Of a stretch of 25,673 nt of DNA, positions 22,196-25,673 are shown piece after piece. A program made the position numbers and the translations under genes. The stretch is from IMG/VR virus record IMGVR_UViG_3300009684_000157, positions 1 to 25,673 of that record. One strand, 5' to 3'. How positions within the stretch are numbered: the stretch's first letter is position 1; each line of letters opens with the position of its first letter. The stretch is from a virus. The notes beneath the pieces were generated by a model. It saw only the letters and a program-made list of their open reading frames with translations. It did no database searches and was not told the DNA's origin.

Positions 22196-22224
22196 ACCTT
22201 ACGCTATACCCATTAGCATGTCAA
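22196..22224 (-). promoter_or_regulatory. Possible leftward promoter next to the 9-bp array
   Basis: Leftward TTGACA (complement of 22219-22224), 17 bases, TAAGGT (complement of 22196-22201), where the -10-like box is itself an array-type ACCTTA. The -10 is poor, so this is tentative. The same geometry occurs at the second array. Confidence 0.3.
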
Positions 22225-22279
22225 CAGTTATTTTCAGAGGATCACCATATTAATTACTAATATGTAATCAATAATCATT

Positions 22280-22308
22280 ACTCTATCATACAGTACACAC
22301 GATGTCAA
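22280..22308 (-). promoter_or_regulatory. Leftward sigma-70-like promoter
   Basis: TTGACA (complement of 22303-22308), 17 bases, TAGAGT (complement of 22280-22285). It faces the consensus rightward promoter at 22342; the two -35 boxes are 33 bases apart, the same interval as in the duplicated modules at 23061 and 23893. A good candidate for driving the winged-helix gene with a ~190-base leader. Confidence 0.5.
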
Positions 22309-22319
22309 CAATATTTTTC

Positions 22320-22328
22320 TGTGGATAA
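22320..22328 (-). other. DnaA-box sequence
   Basis: TTATCCACA on the complementary strand, an exact match to the consensus DnaA box, located between two divergent -35 boxes and beside AT-rich sequence. A single box can occur by chance. Confidence 0.45.
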
Positions 22329-22341
22329 CTAAAAATAACAC

Positions 22342-22369
22342 TTGACAGCATTTTTACACTGTGTATAAT
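22342..22369 (+). promoter_or_regulatory. Consensus rightward sigma-70 promoter
   Basis: TTGACA (22342-22347), 16 bases, TATAAT (22364-22369). No gene with a ribosome site follows within several hundred bases, so the product may be a non-coding or leader RNA. Confidence 0.7.
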
Positions 22370-22641
22370 AGAGGTAACAGCATAATGTACACAGTCATTA
22401 CTACTGTTATTAGAGTATCACATACATTATTCACTGTCAATAGAGAATGTACATGGTCCTAATTAATTATTCTTGTTTTTGCCTTTGTAAGTTATTGATA
22501 TCATTGTACAAAAAATAGCATATTTTCGATATTATGTCAATCAGGTAGGGTGATTAGGGTACGATAAAAATAAAATGTGATTCATATTACGAAATTCACA
22601 TCATATCATTGAAATCATTGGCATTTCTCCTTTGCAAATTC

Positions 22642-22670
22642 ATCATAGACACAGTGATGCACACTGTCAA
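22642..22670 (-). promoter_or_regulatory. Leftward sigma-70 promoter
   Basis: TTGACA (complement of 22665-22670), 17 bases, TATGAT (complement of 22642-22647), followed by AAAGGAG and an ATG at 22624. That ATG opens only seven codons (MPMISMI), so the transcript is probably regulatory or a remnant of a lost gene. Confidence 0.55.
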
Positions 22671-22707
22671 CAGAAAAATGCTTGATCACGAATTATTACA
22701 AAATATT

Positions 22708-22828
22708 ACTGTGGTATTTTTGTCACTGTGACATTTTTGCAACTGTGGTATTTTTATCACTGTGGTATTTTTGCAACAGTTGCATTTCCGCAACACTGTG
22801 ACAAATATGTCACTGTTGCAGATTTATC
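22708..22828. repeat. 17-bp tandem array (iteron-like)
   Basis: Units start at 22708, 22725, 22742, 22759, 22776, 22793 and 22812; six are 17 bases and one is 19. Unit example: ACTGTGGTATTTTTGTC. The variable ends create palindromic junctions such as GTCACTGTGAC and GCAACAGTTGC. Suited to cooperative protein binding, as in operators or origin iterons. Confidence 0.85.
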
Positions 22829-22853
22829 ACAGACAGATATATGCCGAATCACC

Positions 22854-22882
22854 AGAATATCAAAAAAAACAGGGCATGTCAA
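22854..22882 (-). promoter_or_regulatory. Leftward sigma-70-like promoter reading into the 17-bp array
   Basis: TTGACA (complement of 22877-22882), 17 bases, TATTCT (complement of 22854-22859). Transcription would start near 22847 and pass directly through the seven tandem units. Confidence 0.45.
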
Positions 22883-22928
22883 CCCACAAAATAAAAATAA
22901 TTTATCTGTGGATTCACGTTTTGTTCTA

Positions 22929-22957
22929 TTGACAGATCGCATTCAAAATGCTATAAT
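22929..22957 (+). promoter_or_regulatory. Consensus rightward sigma-70 promoter
   Basis: TTGACA (22929-22934), 17 bases, TATAAT (22952-22957). First rightward promoter of the early-cassette region; it may read through to the gene at 23156. Confidence 0.7.
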
Positions 22958-23038
22958 TAAAGTAGCATCAAAATAATAAAAAAAAGATTGGAATTCACCA
23001 ACACTCCCAGCTACCCGCTATCCCCGGACTTCATAAGA

Positions 23039-23066
23039 AGTATAGCATACTGGTTGAGCAGGTCAA
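23039..23066 (-). promoter_or_regulatory. Leftward promoter of divergent module A
   Basis: TTGACC (complement of 23061-23066), 16 bases, TATACT (complement of 23039-23044). Its -35 lies inside the 38-base duplicated core. A start near 23032 and an eight-T run at 22978-22985 after a short stem would give a ~55-base RNA. Confidence 0.5.
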
Positions 23067-23093
23067 GCACAAAATAAATTATTTTTATAAAAA
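23056..23093. repeat. 38-bp exact direct repeat, copy A (divergent promoter core)
   Basis: Begins GAGCAGGTCAAGCAC and continues as an A/T-only stretch, identical to 23888-23925. In both copies the repeat starts 44 bases before the rightward -35. The A/T stretch lies where UP elements act, between two outward-facing promoters. Confidence 0.9.
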
Positions 23094-23099
23094 AAACGA

Positions 23100-23127
23100 T
23101 TGACAGGGCCGTCGATTGCTTTATATT
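23100..23127 (+). promoter_or_regulatory. Early cassette promoter 1
   Basis: TTGACA, 16 bases, TATATT (23122-23127), then the leader word GTCATAGGC, AAACGGAGAG and ATG at 23156. First of the series of similar cassette promoters. Confidence 0.8.
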
Positions 23128-23155
23128 AGGGTCATAGGCAAAACGGAGAGAGCAA

Positions 23156-23365
23156 ATGTCTAACAGTGATCTGCGGACTTTGATTGATGAATTCGCCAGC
23201 GATATGACCACAAAGCAGGGCTATGCATATTCTGCTGGATTCCTTAGCTCTATGATTGGTTCTATCCTCTCAGGGTTCTATGGTTCCACTCTAGAGGAAA
23301 TCAAGCAGGAAATCACGAAAATGACACATGAACATTTTCGAAAACATTATCGAAATAATGGTTGA
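23156..23365 (+). CDS. Small early protein, cassette 1
   Basis: A 69-residue protein of unknown function. Helical segments are SDLRTLIDEFASDMTTKQ and LEEIKQEITKMTHEHFRK, with a Gly/Ser-rich, mildly hydrophobic centre (GFLSSMIGSILSGFYG). The start ATG follows ACGGAG within the conserved leader. Its stop TGA lies inside the -35 box of the next promoter (23362), so gene and promoter are fused end to end. GC content is higher than in the control region to its left. Confidence 0.72.
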   Translation: MSNSDLRTLIDEFASDMTTKQGYAYSAGFLSSMIGSILSGFYGSTLEEIKQEITKMTHEHFRKHYRNNG

Positions 23366-23389
23366 CTGCATCTGCTGACGTGGTAATAT
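23362..23389 (+). promoter_or_regulatory. Early cassette promoter 2
   Basis: TTGACT, 16 bases, TAATAT (23384-23389), followed by GAATCATAGACAACGG and AGCAAGCAAATG. Overlaps the stop codon of cassette 1. Confidence 0.8.
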
Positions 23390-23414
23390 GAATCATAGAC
23401 AACGGAGCAAGCAA

Positions 23415-23681
23415 ATGTCTTCATCCATTTCCTTCACGCAAAACGGTGGCGCATCTTATACTGGTGCAGAGGCAGTCGATGTGTTTCGTATCAAATGCAT
23501 CGTACAGGGTCTAAAAGCCGCCAAGATTGGCATGATGCTGACTCGTGGTGCTACCCCAGCCAAAATGCTGGCAATGGCGTCCAGCTATACCGGCATCAAG
23601 TATAAGCGTGGTGCGTATGATTTGGCAATTGCTGATTTGATTGAATTGGCAATTCCTCGTGAACAGGCACTTATGAAGTAA
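23415..23681 (+). CDS. Small early protein, cassette 2
   Basis: An 88-residue protein without a recognised family: a Ser/Gly-rich start (MSSSISFTQNGGASYTGAEA), then helices VFRIKCIVQGLKAAKIGMML, ATPAKMLAMASS and YDLAIADLIELAIP. I start at ATG 23415 after GGAG. An in-frame ATG at 23388 lies inside the promoter -10 box and would not be transcribed. An inverted repeat follows eight bases after the stop. Confidence 0.72.
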   Translation: MSSSISFTQNGGASYTGAEAVDVFRIKCIVQGLKAAKIGMMLTRGATPAKMLAMASSYTGIKYKRGAYDLAIADLIELAIPREQALMK

Positions 23682-23688
23682 AAATAAA

Positions 23689-23721
23689 ATGGGGTCAATC
23701 AAAAATAATGGTTGACCCCAT
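23689..23721. repeat. 10-bp inverted repeat containing a -35 box
   Basis: ATGGGGTCAA, 13-base spacer, TTGACCCCAT. The right arm contains the -35 of the promoter at 23712 and the left arm its mirror image. No T-run follows, so it looks more like an operator or paired -35 boxes than a terminator. Confidence 0.75.
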
Positions 23722-23739
23722 CGCTCAATATGCTATTAT
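23712..23739 (+). promoter_or_regulatory. Early cassette promoter without a clear gene
   Basis: TTGACC, 16 bases, TATTAT (23734-23739). It has the standard cassette geometry, but the ATG at 23746 opens only six codons and the usual ACGGAG leader is degenerate. Confidence 0.6.
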
Positions 23740-23870
23740 CTCAATATGAAAGCGAACAGGCAATAGCCGACTCGTTATATCCTATAGGATGGGGAAATCC
23801 GTCTAAAAAAATATCAAAAGAACGGATTTCCGTGGGTCCACCGCTCTCCCAGTTCAGGGGCGTCATCAAT

Positions 23871-23898
23871 ACAATACCACATCTGTCGAGCAGGTCAA
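23871..23898 (-). promoter_or_regulatory. Leftward promoter of divergent module B
   Basis: TTGACC (complement of 23893-23898), 16 bases, TATTGT (complement of 23871-23876). Same geometry as module A. A start near 23864 and a seven-T run at 23804-23810 would give a ~60-base RNA. Confidence 0.45.
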
Positions 23899-23925
23899 GC
23901 ACAAAATAAATTATTTTTATAAAAA
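23888..23925. repeat. 38-bp exact direct repeat, copy B (divergent promoter core)
   Basis: Identical to 23056-23093. Flanking sequence is diverged on both sides, although outward promoters are kept at equal distances, with 33 bases between the two -35 boxes in each copy. Confidence 0.9.
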
Positions 23926-23931
23926 TAATGC

Positions 23932-23960
23932 TTGCAATGGTTTGTTCGATGGTCTATATT
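23932..23960 (+). promoter_or_regulatory. Early cassette promoter 3
   Basis: TTGCAA, 17 bases, TATATT (23955-23960), then TTCATAGGCAACGGAGC and ATG at 23987. Slightly weaker -35 than its siblings but with the same leader. Confidence 0.7.
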
Positions 23961-23986
23961 CTGTTCATAGGCAACGGAGCAAGCAC

Positions 23987-24247
23987 ATGGCAAATGGTGG
24001 CGGTTCTACTATCACGATCAAGAAACTGATCTGGTCTAAGGCATTCAATAGGGGCTTCAAGGAAGTCCGTGAAGGCATTCCGCTGAATTATGATGCATAT
24101 GGTATTGATGAATCATCACAGTGGAACTATGAGCGTGGTAGACAGTTTGCACTGGAATATGAGGGCAAACTAAAGTATGGTAAAGAAGTAAACGTATCGG
24201 CAATATATAGGTTTGCTGATTCATGGCAATCTAGAGCTATTATTTGA
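23987..24247 (+). CDS. Small early protein, cassette 3
   Basis: An 86-residue protein of unknown function: MANGGGSTITIKKLIWSKAF, then RGFKEVREGIPLNYDAYGID, and a helix NYERGRQFALEYEG with the Y-E-x-G-R-Q-F pattern often seen in small phage proteins of the host-takeover class. The start follows ACGGAGCAAGCAC; an in-frame ATG at 23942 lies within the promoter. A perfect leftward promoter at 24261-24289 points back into its 3' end, so antisense RNA is possible. Confidence 0.75.
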   Translation: MANGGGSTITIKKLIWSKAFNRGFKEVREGIPLNYDAYGIDESSQWNYERGRQFALEYEGKLKYGKEVNVSAIYRFADSWQSRAII

Positions 24248-24260
24248 TTGTCATACTTCT

Positions 24261-24289
24261 ATTATACCACAACAAAAAATCATGTCAAC
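24261..24289 (-). promoter_or_regulatory. Perfect-consensus leftward promoter, antisense to cassette 3
   Basis: TTGACA (complement of 24284-24289), 16 bases, TATAAT (complement of 24261-24266). Transcription would begin near 24254 and run antisense through the 23987 gene. No leftward gene is seen there. Confidence 0.6.
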
Positions 24290-24319
24290 AACAAAATAAT
24301 AAAAATAGTTGTTGACATG
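24281..24319. repeat. 12-bp perfect inverted repeat joining two divergent promoters
   Basis: CATGTCAACAAC, 15-base A/T spacer, GTTGTTGACATG. Each arm supplies the -35 box of one outward promoter, so the arms could be a shared operator as well as twin promoters. Confidence 0.88.
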
Positions 24320-24339
24320 GTACTCTGATATGGTAATAT
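24312..24339 (+). promoter_or_regulatory. Early cassette promoter 4
   Basis: TTGACA, 16 bases, TAATAT (24334-24339), then GAATCGTAGACAACGG, AGCAAGCAC and ATG 24365. Confidence 0.82.
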
Positions 24340-24364
24340 GAATCGTAGACAACGGAGCAAGCAC

Positions 24365-24667
24365 ATGGCCAAATACATCAAAGCGATTGACGTGTGGGAT
24401 TATTCTGATGCTATCATGTCGGGGCAGATCAAGCTTCAGACAGGACAGTGGGTTAAGCTAGGTAAAGACAATAAGAAACTGTCACGATTCCATCATGCGA
24501 ATCGGTTTCATATCACTGCGTTTCATTATCCGAATCATATCAAGCAGTTTAATGAATACGCAAAAACCCAACAAAAAGAAAAAATTATCACAGCAATGCA
24601 AAAACTGCTTGCATCCATCCAAGAATATGATAATATGAAGCATAGGAAAAACGGAGCAAGCACATGA
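24365..24667 (+). CDS. Small early protein, cassette 4
   Basis: A 100-residue protein. The first ~60 residues (KYIKAIDVWDYSDAIMSGQI, KLQTGQWVKLG, SRFHHANRFHITAFHYPNHI) look like a small beta domain. The C-terminus is a Lys/Gln-rich helix. No family is assigned, though the LQTGQWVKLG and HH patterns recur in alphaproteobacterial phage early genes as far as I recall. ATG 24365 follows ACGGAG. The gene's 3' end contains the promoter and ribosome site of the next gene, which starts at its stop (ATGA). Confidence 0.75.
   Translation: MAKYIKAIDVWDYSDAIMSGQIKLQTGQWVKLGKDNKKLSRFHHANRFHITAFHYPNHIKQFNEYAKTQQKEKIITAMQKLLASIQEYDNMKHRKNGAST
24609..24636 (+). promoter_or_regulatory. Early cassette promoter 5, inside the upstream gene
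   Basis: TTGCAT, 16 bases, TAATAT (24631-24636), then GAAGCATAGG, AAAAACGGAGCAAGCAC and ATG 24664. The whole module is embedded in the last codons of cassette 4. Confidence 0.68.
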
Positions 24668-24825
24668 CAAACGAATGGGGCCGTTATACTCTCACAGTTT
24701 CCAAGGATGGTGAAGTCATCATCATCAAGGAATACACTGGTATGTCTGGCACTGCTATGATGGATGAGGCATATAGCTATCGTCTGGAATATCCTGCCTC
24801 TGATGGTTACTCTGTGGATTGGTGA
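24664..24825 (+). CDS. Small early protein, cassette 5
   Basis: A 53-residue protein: MTNEWGRYTLTVSKDGEVII, IKEYTGMSGTAMMDEAYSYR, ending in SVDW. Two or three strands followed by a helix are likely; no family recognised. Its start overlaps the stop of cassette 4 (ATGA) and follows the conserved ACGGAGCAAGCAC leader. With the next gene it forms a two-gene unit. Confidence 0.72.
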   Translation: MTNEWGRYTLTVSKDGEVIIIKEYTGMSGTAMMDEAYSYRLEYPASDGYSVDW

Positions 24826-24837
24826 GGGAGAATCATA

Positions 24838-24981
24838 ATGCGTTACATTATCGAAGTCAAGGACGGAAATCGTATCATCGAGCGCATCAAGTTCAAGTCT
24901 CGTGAAGATGCGCTCGATGCATATGATGAAATAGAACAGAAATATTCTCGACGTGGATATAATATCAATTTTATCGGTTGA
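24838..24981 (+). CDS. Small early protein, second gene of cassette 5
   Basis: A 47-residue protein (MRYIIEVKDGNRIIERIKFK, then SREDALDAYDEIEQKY) with an apparent beta-beta-alpha-beta layout. Preceded by GGGAG nine bases before the ATG. It has no promoter of its own, being 12 bases after the previous stop. Its stop TGA lies inside the -35 TTGACA of the next promoter. Confidence 0.72.
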   Translation: MRYIIEVKDGNRIIERIKFKSREDALDAYDEIEQKYSRRGYNINFIG

Positions 24982-25005
24982 CATGCATTCTATCTGTGGT
25001 AATAT
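24978..25005 (+). promoter_or_regulatory. Early cassette promoter 6
   Basis: TTGACA, 16 bases, TAATAT (25000-25005), then GAATCATAGACAACGG, AGCAACACA and ATG 25031. Overlaps the stop codon of the gene before it. Confidence 0.82.
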
Positions 25006-25030
25006 GAATCATAGACAACGGAGCAACACA

Positions 25031-25225
25031 ATGCATACCACTCTTGAAGATGCTATCGAATTGGTTCTGGCTCTCGCTCGCCAGAATATTGATCTAACAG
25101 ATTCATTTGATCCTACACTAGAGAAGTGTAAGGATGCTTGTGATGTTCTGGAAGATTTTATGACAAAGTATCTCTATGAAGATGCTGCTGCTGAACATGA
25201 ATATAATCAGCAGTTTATGACATAA
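25031..25225 (+). CDS. Small early protein, cassette 6
   Basis: A 64-residue acidic helical protein (TLEDAIELVLALARQNIDLT, then LEKCKDACDVLEDFMTKYLY and an Ala/Glu-rich end). Family unknown. ATG 25031 is chosen because it lies behind the cassette leader; longer in-frame starts at 24953 and within the promoter would not be on this transcript. The 9-bp-period array begins eight bases after the stop. Confidence 0.75.
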   Translation: MHTTLEDAIELVLALARQNIDLTDSFDPTLEKCKDACDVLEDFMTKYLYEDAAAEHEYNQQFMT

Positions 25226-25232
25226 TAGGTCA

Positions 25233-25334
25233 ACCTTACTGACCTATAACACCTTGGTTGCCTTGGTTACCCTCTTAACCTTGGCAACCTTGGTGACCCT
25301 CTACACCTTGTTAACCTTAACACCTTACCTGACC
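25233..25334. repeat. 9-bp-period degenerate array, copy 2
   Basis: ACC (once GCC, at 25260) recurs at 25233, 25242, 25251, 25260, 25269, 25278, 25287, 25296, 25305 and 25314, exactly every nine bases, then at 25322 and 25332. The consensus NNNACCTTR is the same as in copy 1, three kilobases away. It separates cassettes 6 and 7. Confidence 0.88.
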
Positions 25335-25350
25335 CATGACAAAATAACTA

Positions 25351-25378
25351 TTGACATGGCTCTATAATGTGTTAATAT
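25351..25378 (+). promoter_or_regulatory. Early cassette promoter 7
   Basis: TTGACA, 16 bases, TAATAT (25373-25378), then AAACGGAGAAATGTAATG with the gene start at 25408. The leader is a diverged version of the cassette leader. Confidence 0.8.
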
Positions 25379-25407
25379 ATAATAGTTAAATGAAACGGAG
25401 AAATGTA

Positions 25408-25673
25408 ATGGGAACTCGTGCTGTTTTCACGTTCCAAGACGAACGTGAATCATATTCTGTATATAAGCATTGGGATGGATATGAAGAAGGAGCATGTGTT
25501 TTTATTGTGAATGCAATCCCATATTCATGGGGAATGCATCGATATGAAGCATGTGATTTTGCTGCTGCATTTGTTGCAGCTAATAAGAAAGCCGGTGGTG
25601 ATGTTTATTTCTCTAAGGGACATCAAGATCATGGTGATCTAGAATATTTCTATGAACTCATGAAAGCACCGAA
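25408..25673 (+). CDS. Conserved phage protein, N-terminal part (runs off the window)
   Basis: At least 88 residues; the frame is still open at the window end. It begins MGTRAVFTFQDERESYSVYK and continues HWDGYEEGA, NAIPYSWGMHRYEACDFAAA, FVAANKKAGGDVY and HGDLEYFYEL. Proteins with this MGTR...YKHWDGYPEG pattern are widespread among phages and some bacteria as conserved hypotheticals; I know of no assigned function. Start ATG follows ACGGAG. An early promoter precedes it. Confidence 0.82.
   Translation, partial: MGTRAVFTFQDERESYSVYKHWDGYEEGACVFIVNAIPYSWGMHRYEACDFAAAFVAANKKAGGDVYFSKGHQDHGDLEYFYELMKAP

Larger units (their letters stand above)
22080..23155. other. Gene-free control region between leftward and rightward early genes
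   Basis: About 1.08 kb without a convincing protein gene. It holds a 9-bp-period array (22096-22181), six leftward TTGACA boxes, two consensus rightward promoters (22342 and 22929), a DnaA-box sequence (22320), a seven-unit 17-bp tandem array (22708-22828) and the first copy of a duplicated divergent promoter core (23056). An open frame at 22728-22976 has no ribosome site and its first half is only translated repeat, so I do not call it. Confidence 0.8.
23722..23931. other. Gene-free segment of the cassette region
   Basis: Together with the preceding inverted repeat this leaves ~300 bases (23682-23986) without a supported gene. It holds palindrome ATCCTATAGGAT (23779-23790), a 10-bp stem GGAAATCCGT / ACGGATTTCC (23793-23802, 23822-23831) and the second 38-bp repeat. 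The open frame at 23712-23909 starts inside a -35 box and lacks a ribosome site. Confidence 0.7.

Noticed and set aside
22385-22462. 25-codon frame after the promoter at 22342
   Set aside because: The only GAGG lies 10 bases or more before the ATG and upstream of the expected transcript start; composition is not protein-like.
22560-22600. Leftward copy of the cassette leader (GTAATATGAATCA on the minus strand)
   Set aside because: Thirteen bases match the leader, but no -35 box lies at the right distance and no ACGGAG or gene follows; possibly a remnant.
22708-22828. CRISPR array or tRNA cluster
   Set aside because: 17-base degenerate tandem units without spacers, and no cloverleaf or conserved tRNA T-loop sequence.
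22728-22976. 82-residue open frame in the control region
   Set aside because: It starts at a GTG inside a 17-bp repeat unit, has no ribosome site, and its first half is translated tandem repeat; the 3' part overlaps a consensus promoter.
23011-23211. 66-residue leftward open frame overlapping cassette 1
   Set aside because: It runs antisense through a supported gene and two promoters and has no ribosome site; its similarity to a leftward frame at 23888 comes from the shared 38-bp promoter repeat.
23712-23909. 65-residue open frame in the gene-free cassette
   Set aside because: Its TTG start is the -35 box itself and no ribosome site precedes any internal start.
24535-24984. 149-residue leftward open frame
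   Set aside because: It is the antisense shadow of three small genes with good leaders, is rich in Cys and Ile from reversed codons, and has no ribosome site.

Overview
The window is about 25.7 kb from the genome of a lytic T4-superfamily myovirus (Straboviridae/Kyanoviridae-like relatives). It is AT-rich and densely packed, and no rRNA or tRNA gene was seen. The core order gp20, gp67, gp68-position protein, gp21, gp22, gp23, a gp3/gp19-like tail protein, uvsY, uvsW, gp55, gp47, gp46, gp45, gp44, gp62, regA resembles the order I recall for T4-like cyanophages and other marine or alphaproteobacterial T4-like phages more than T4 itself. There is no gp24 after gp23. The host cannot be named from the sequence. 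The early promoters are plain sigma-70 type (TTGACA / TATAAT).

Region 1 (1-6114) is the head-assembly block: portal C-terminus, core proteins, prohead protease, scaffold and major capsid protein, then an unknown protein and a tail-tube-fold protein. T4-type late promoters (TATAAATA) precede gp22, gp23 and the 5125 gene, and a strong intrinsic terminator follows gp23. Region 2 (6111-12563) is recombination and late control: UvsY, UvsW, an Sm-like protein, the late sigma factor gp55 and the gp47/gp46 (Mre11/Rad50-type) pair. An endonuclease VII-like HNH gene with its own late promoter is wedged between gp47 and gp46.

Region 3 (12580-17755) holds accessory metabolic and takeover genes: a SLOG protein, peptide deformylase, a conserved phage protein, a possible PD-(D/E)XK nuclease, a MazG-like pyrophosphohydrolase, a DUF3310 protein, a vWA protein, an EreA/ChaN/TIKI-like protein and a GT-A glycosyltransferase. 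Region 4 (17819-20687) is the sliding clamp, clamp loader and RegA block plus two small genes. A long hairpin terminator lies inside the first small gene.

Region 5 (20655-22079) runs leftward: a four-gene operon ending in a ribbon-helix-helix protein, with three dyads at its promoter, and a separate winged-helix gene with its own terminator. Region 6 (22080-23155) has no convincing gene and is packed with signals: a 9-bp-period array, six leftward TTGACA boxes, two consensus rightward promoters, a DnaA-box sequence and a 17-bp tandem array. Region 7 (23100-25673) is a series of tiny early-gene cassettes. Most start with the same module: TTGACN, 16 bp, TAATAT or TATATT, then a conserved leader containing ACGGAGCAAGCACATG. 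Several modules are back-to-back divergent promoters, one core is duplicated exactly over 38 bp, and a second 9-bp-period array lies near the right edge. The repeat, promoter and cassette architecture of regions 6-7 is the most unusual part of the window.
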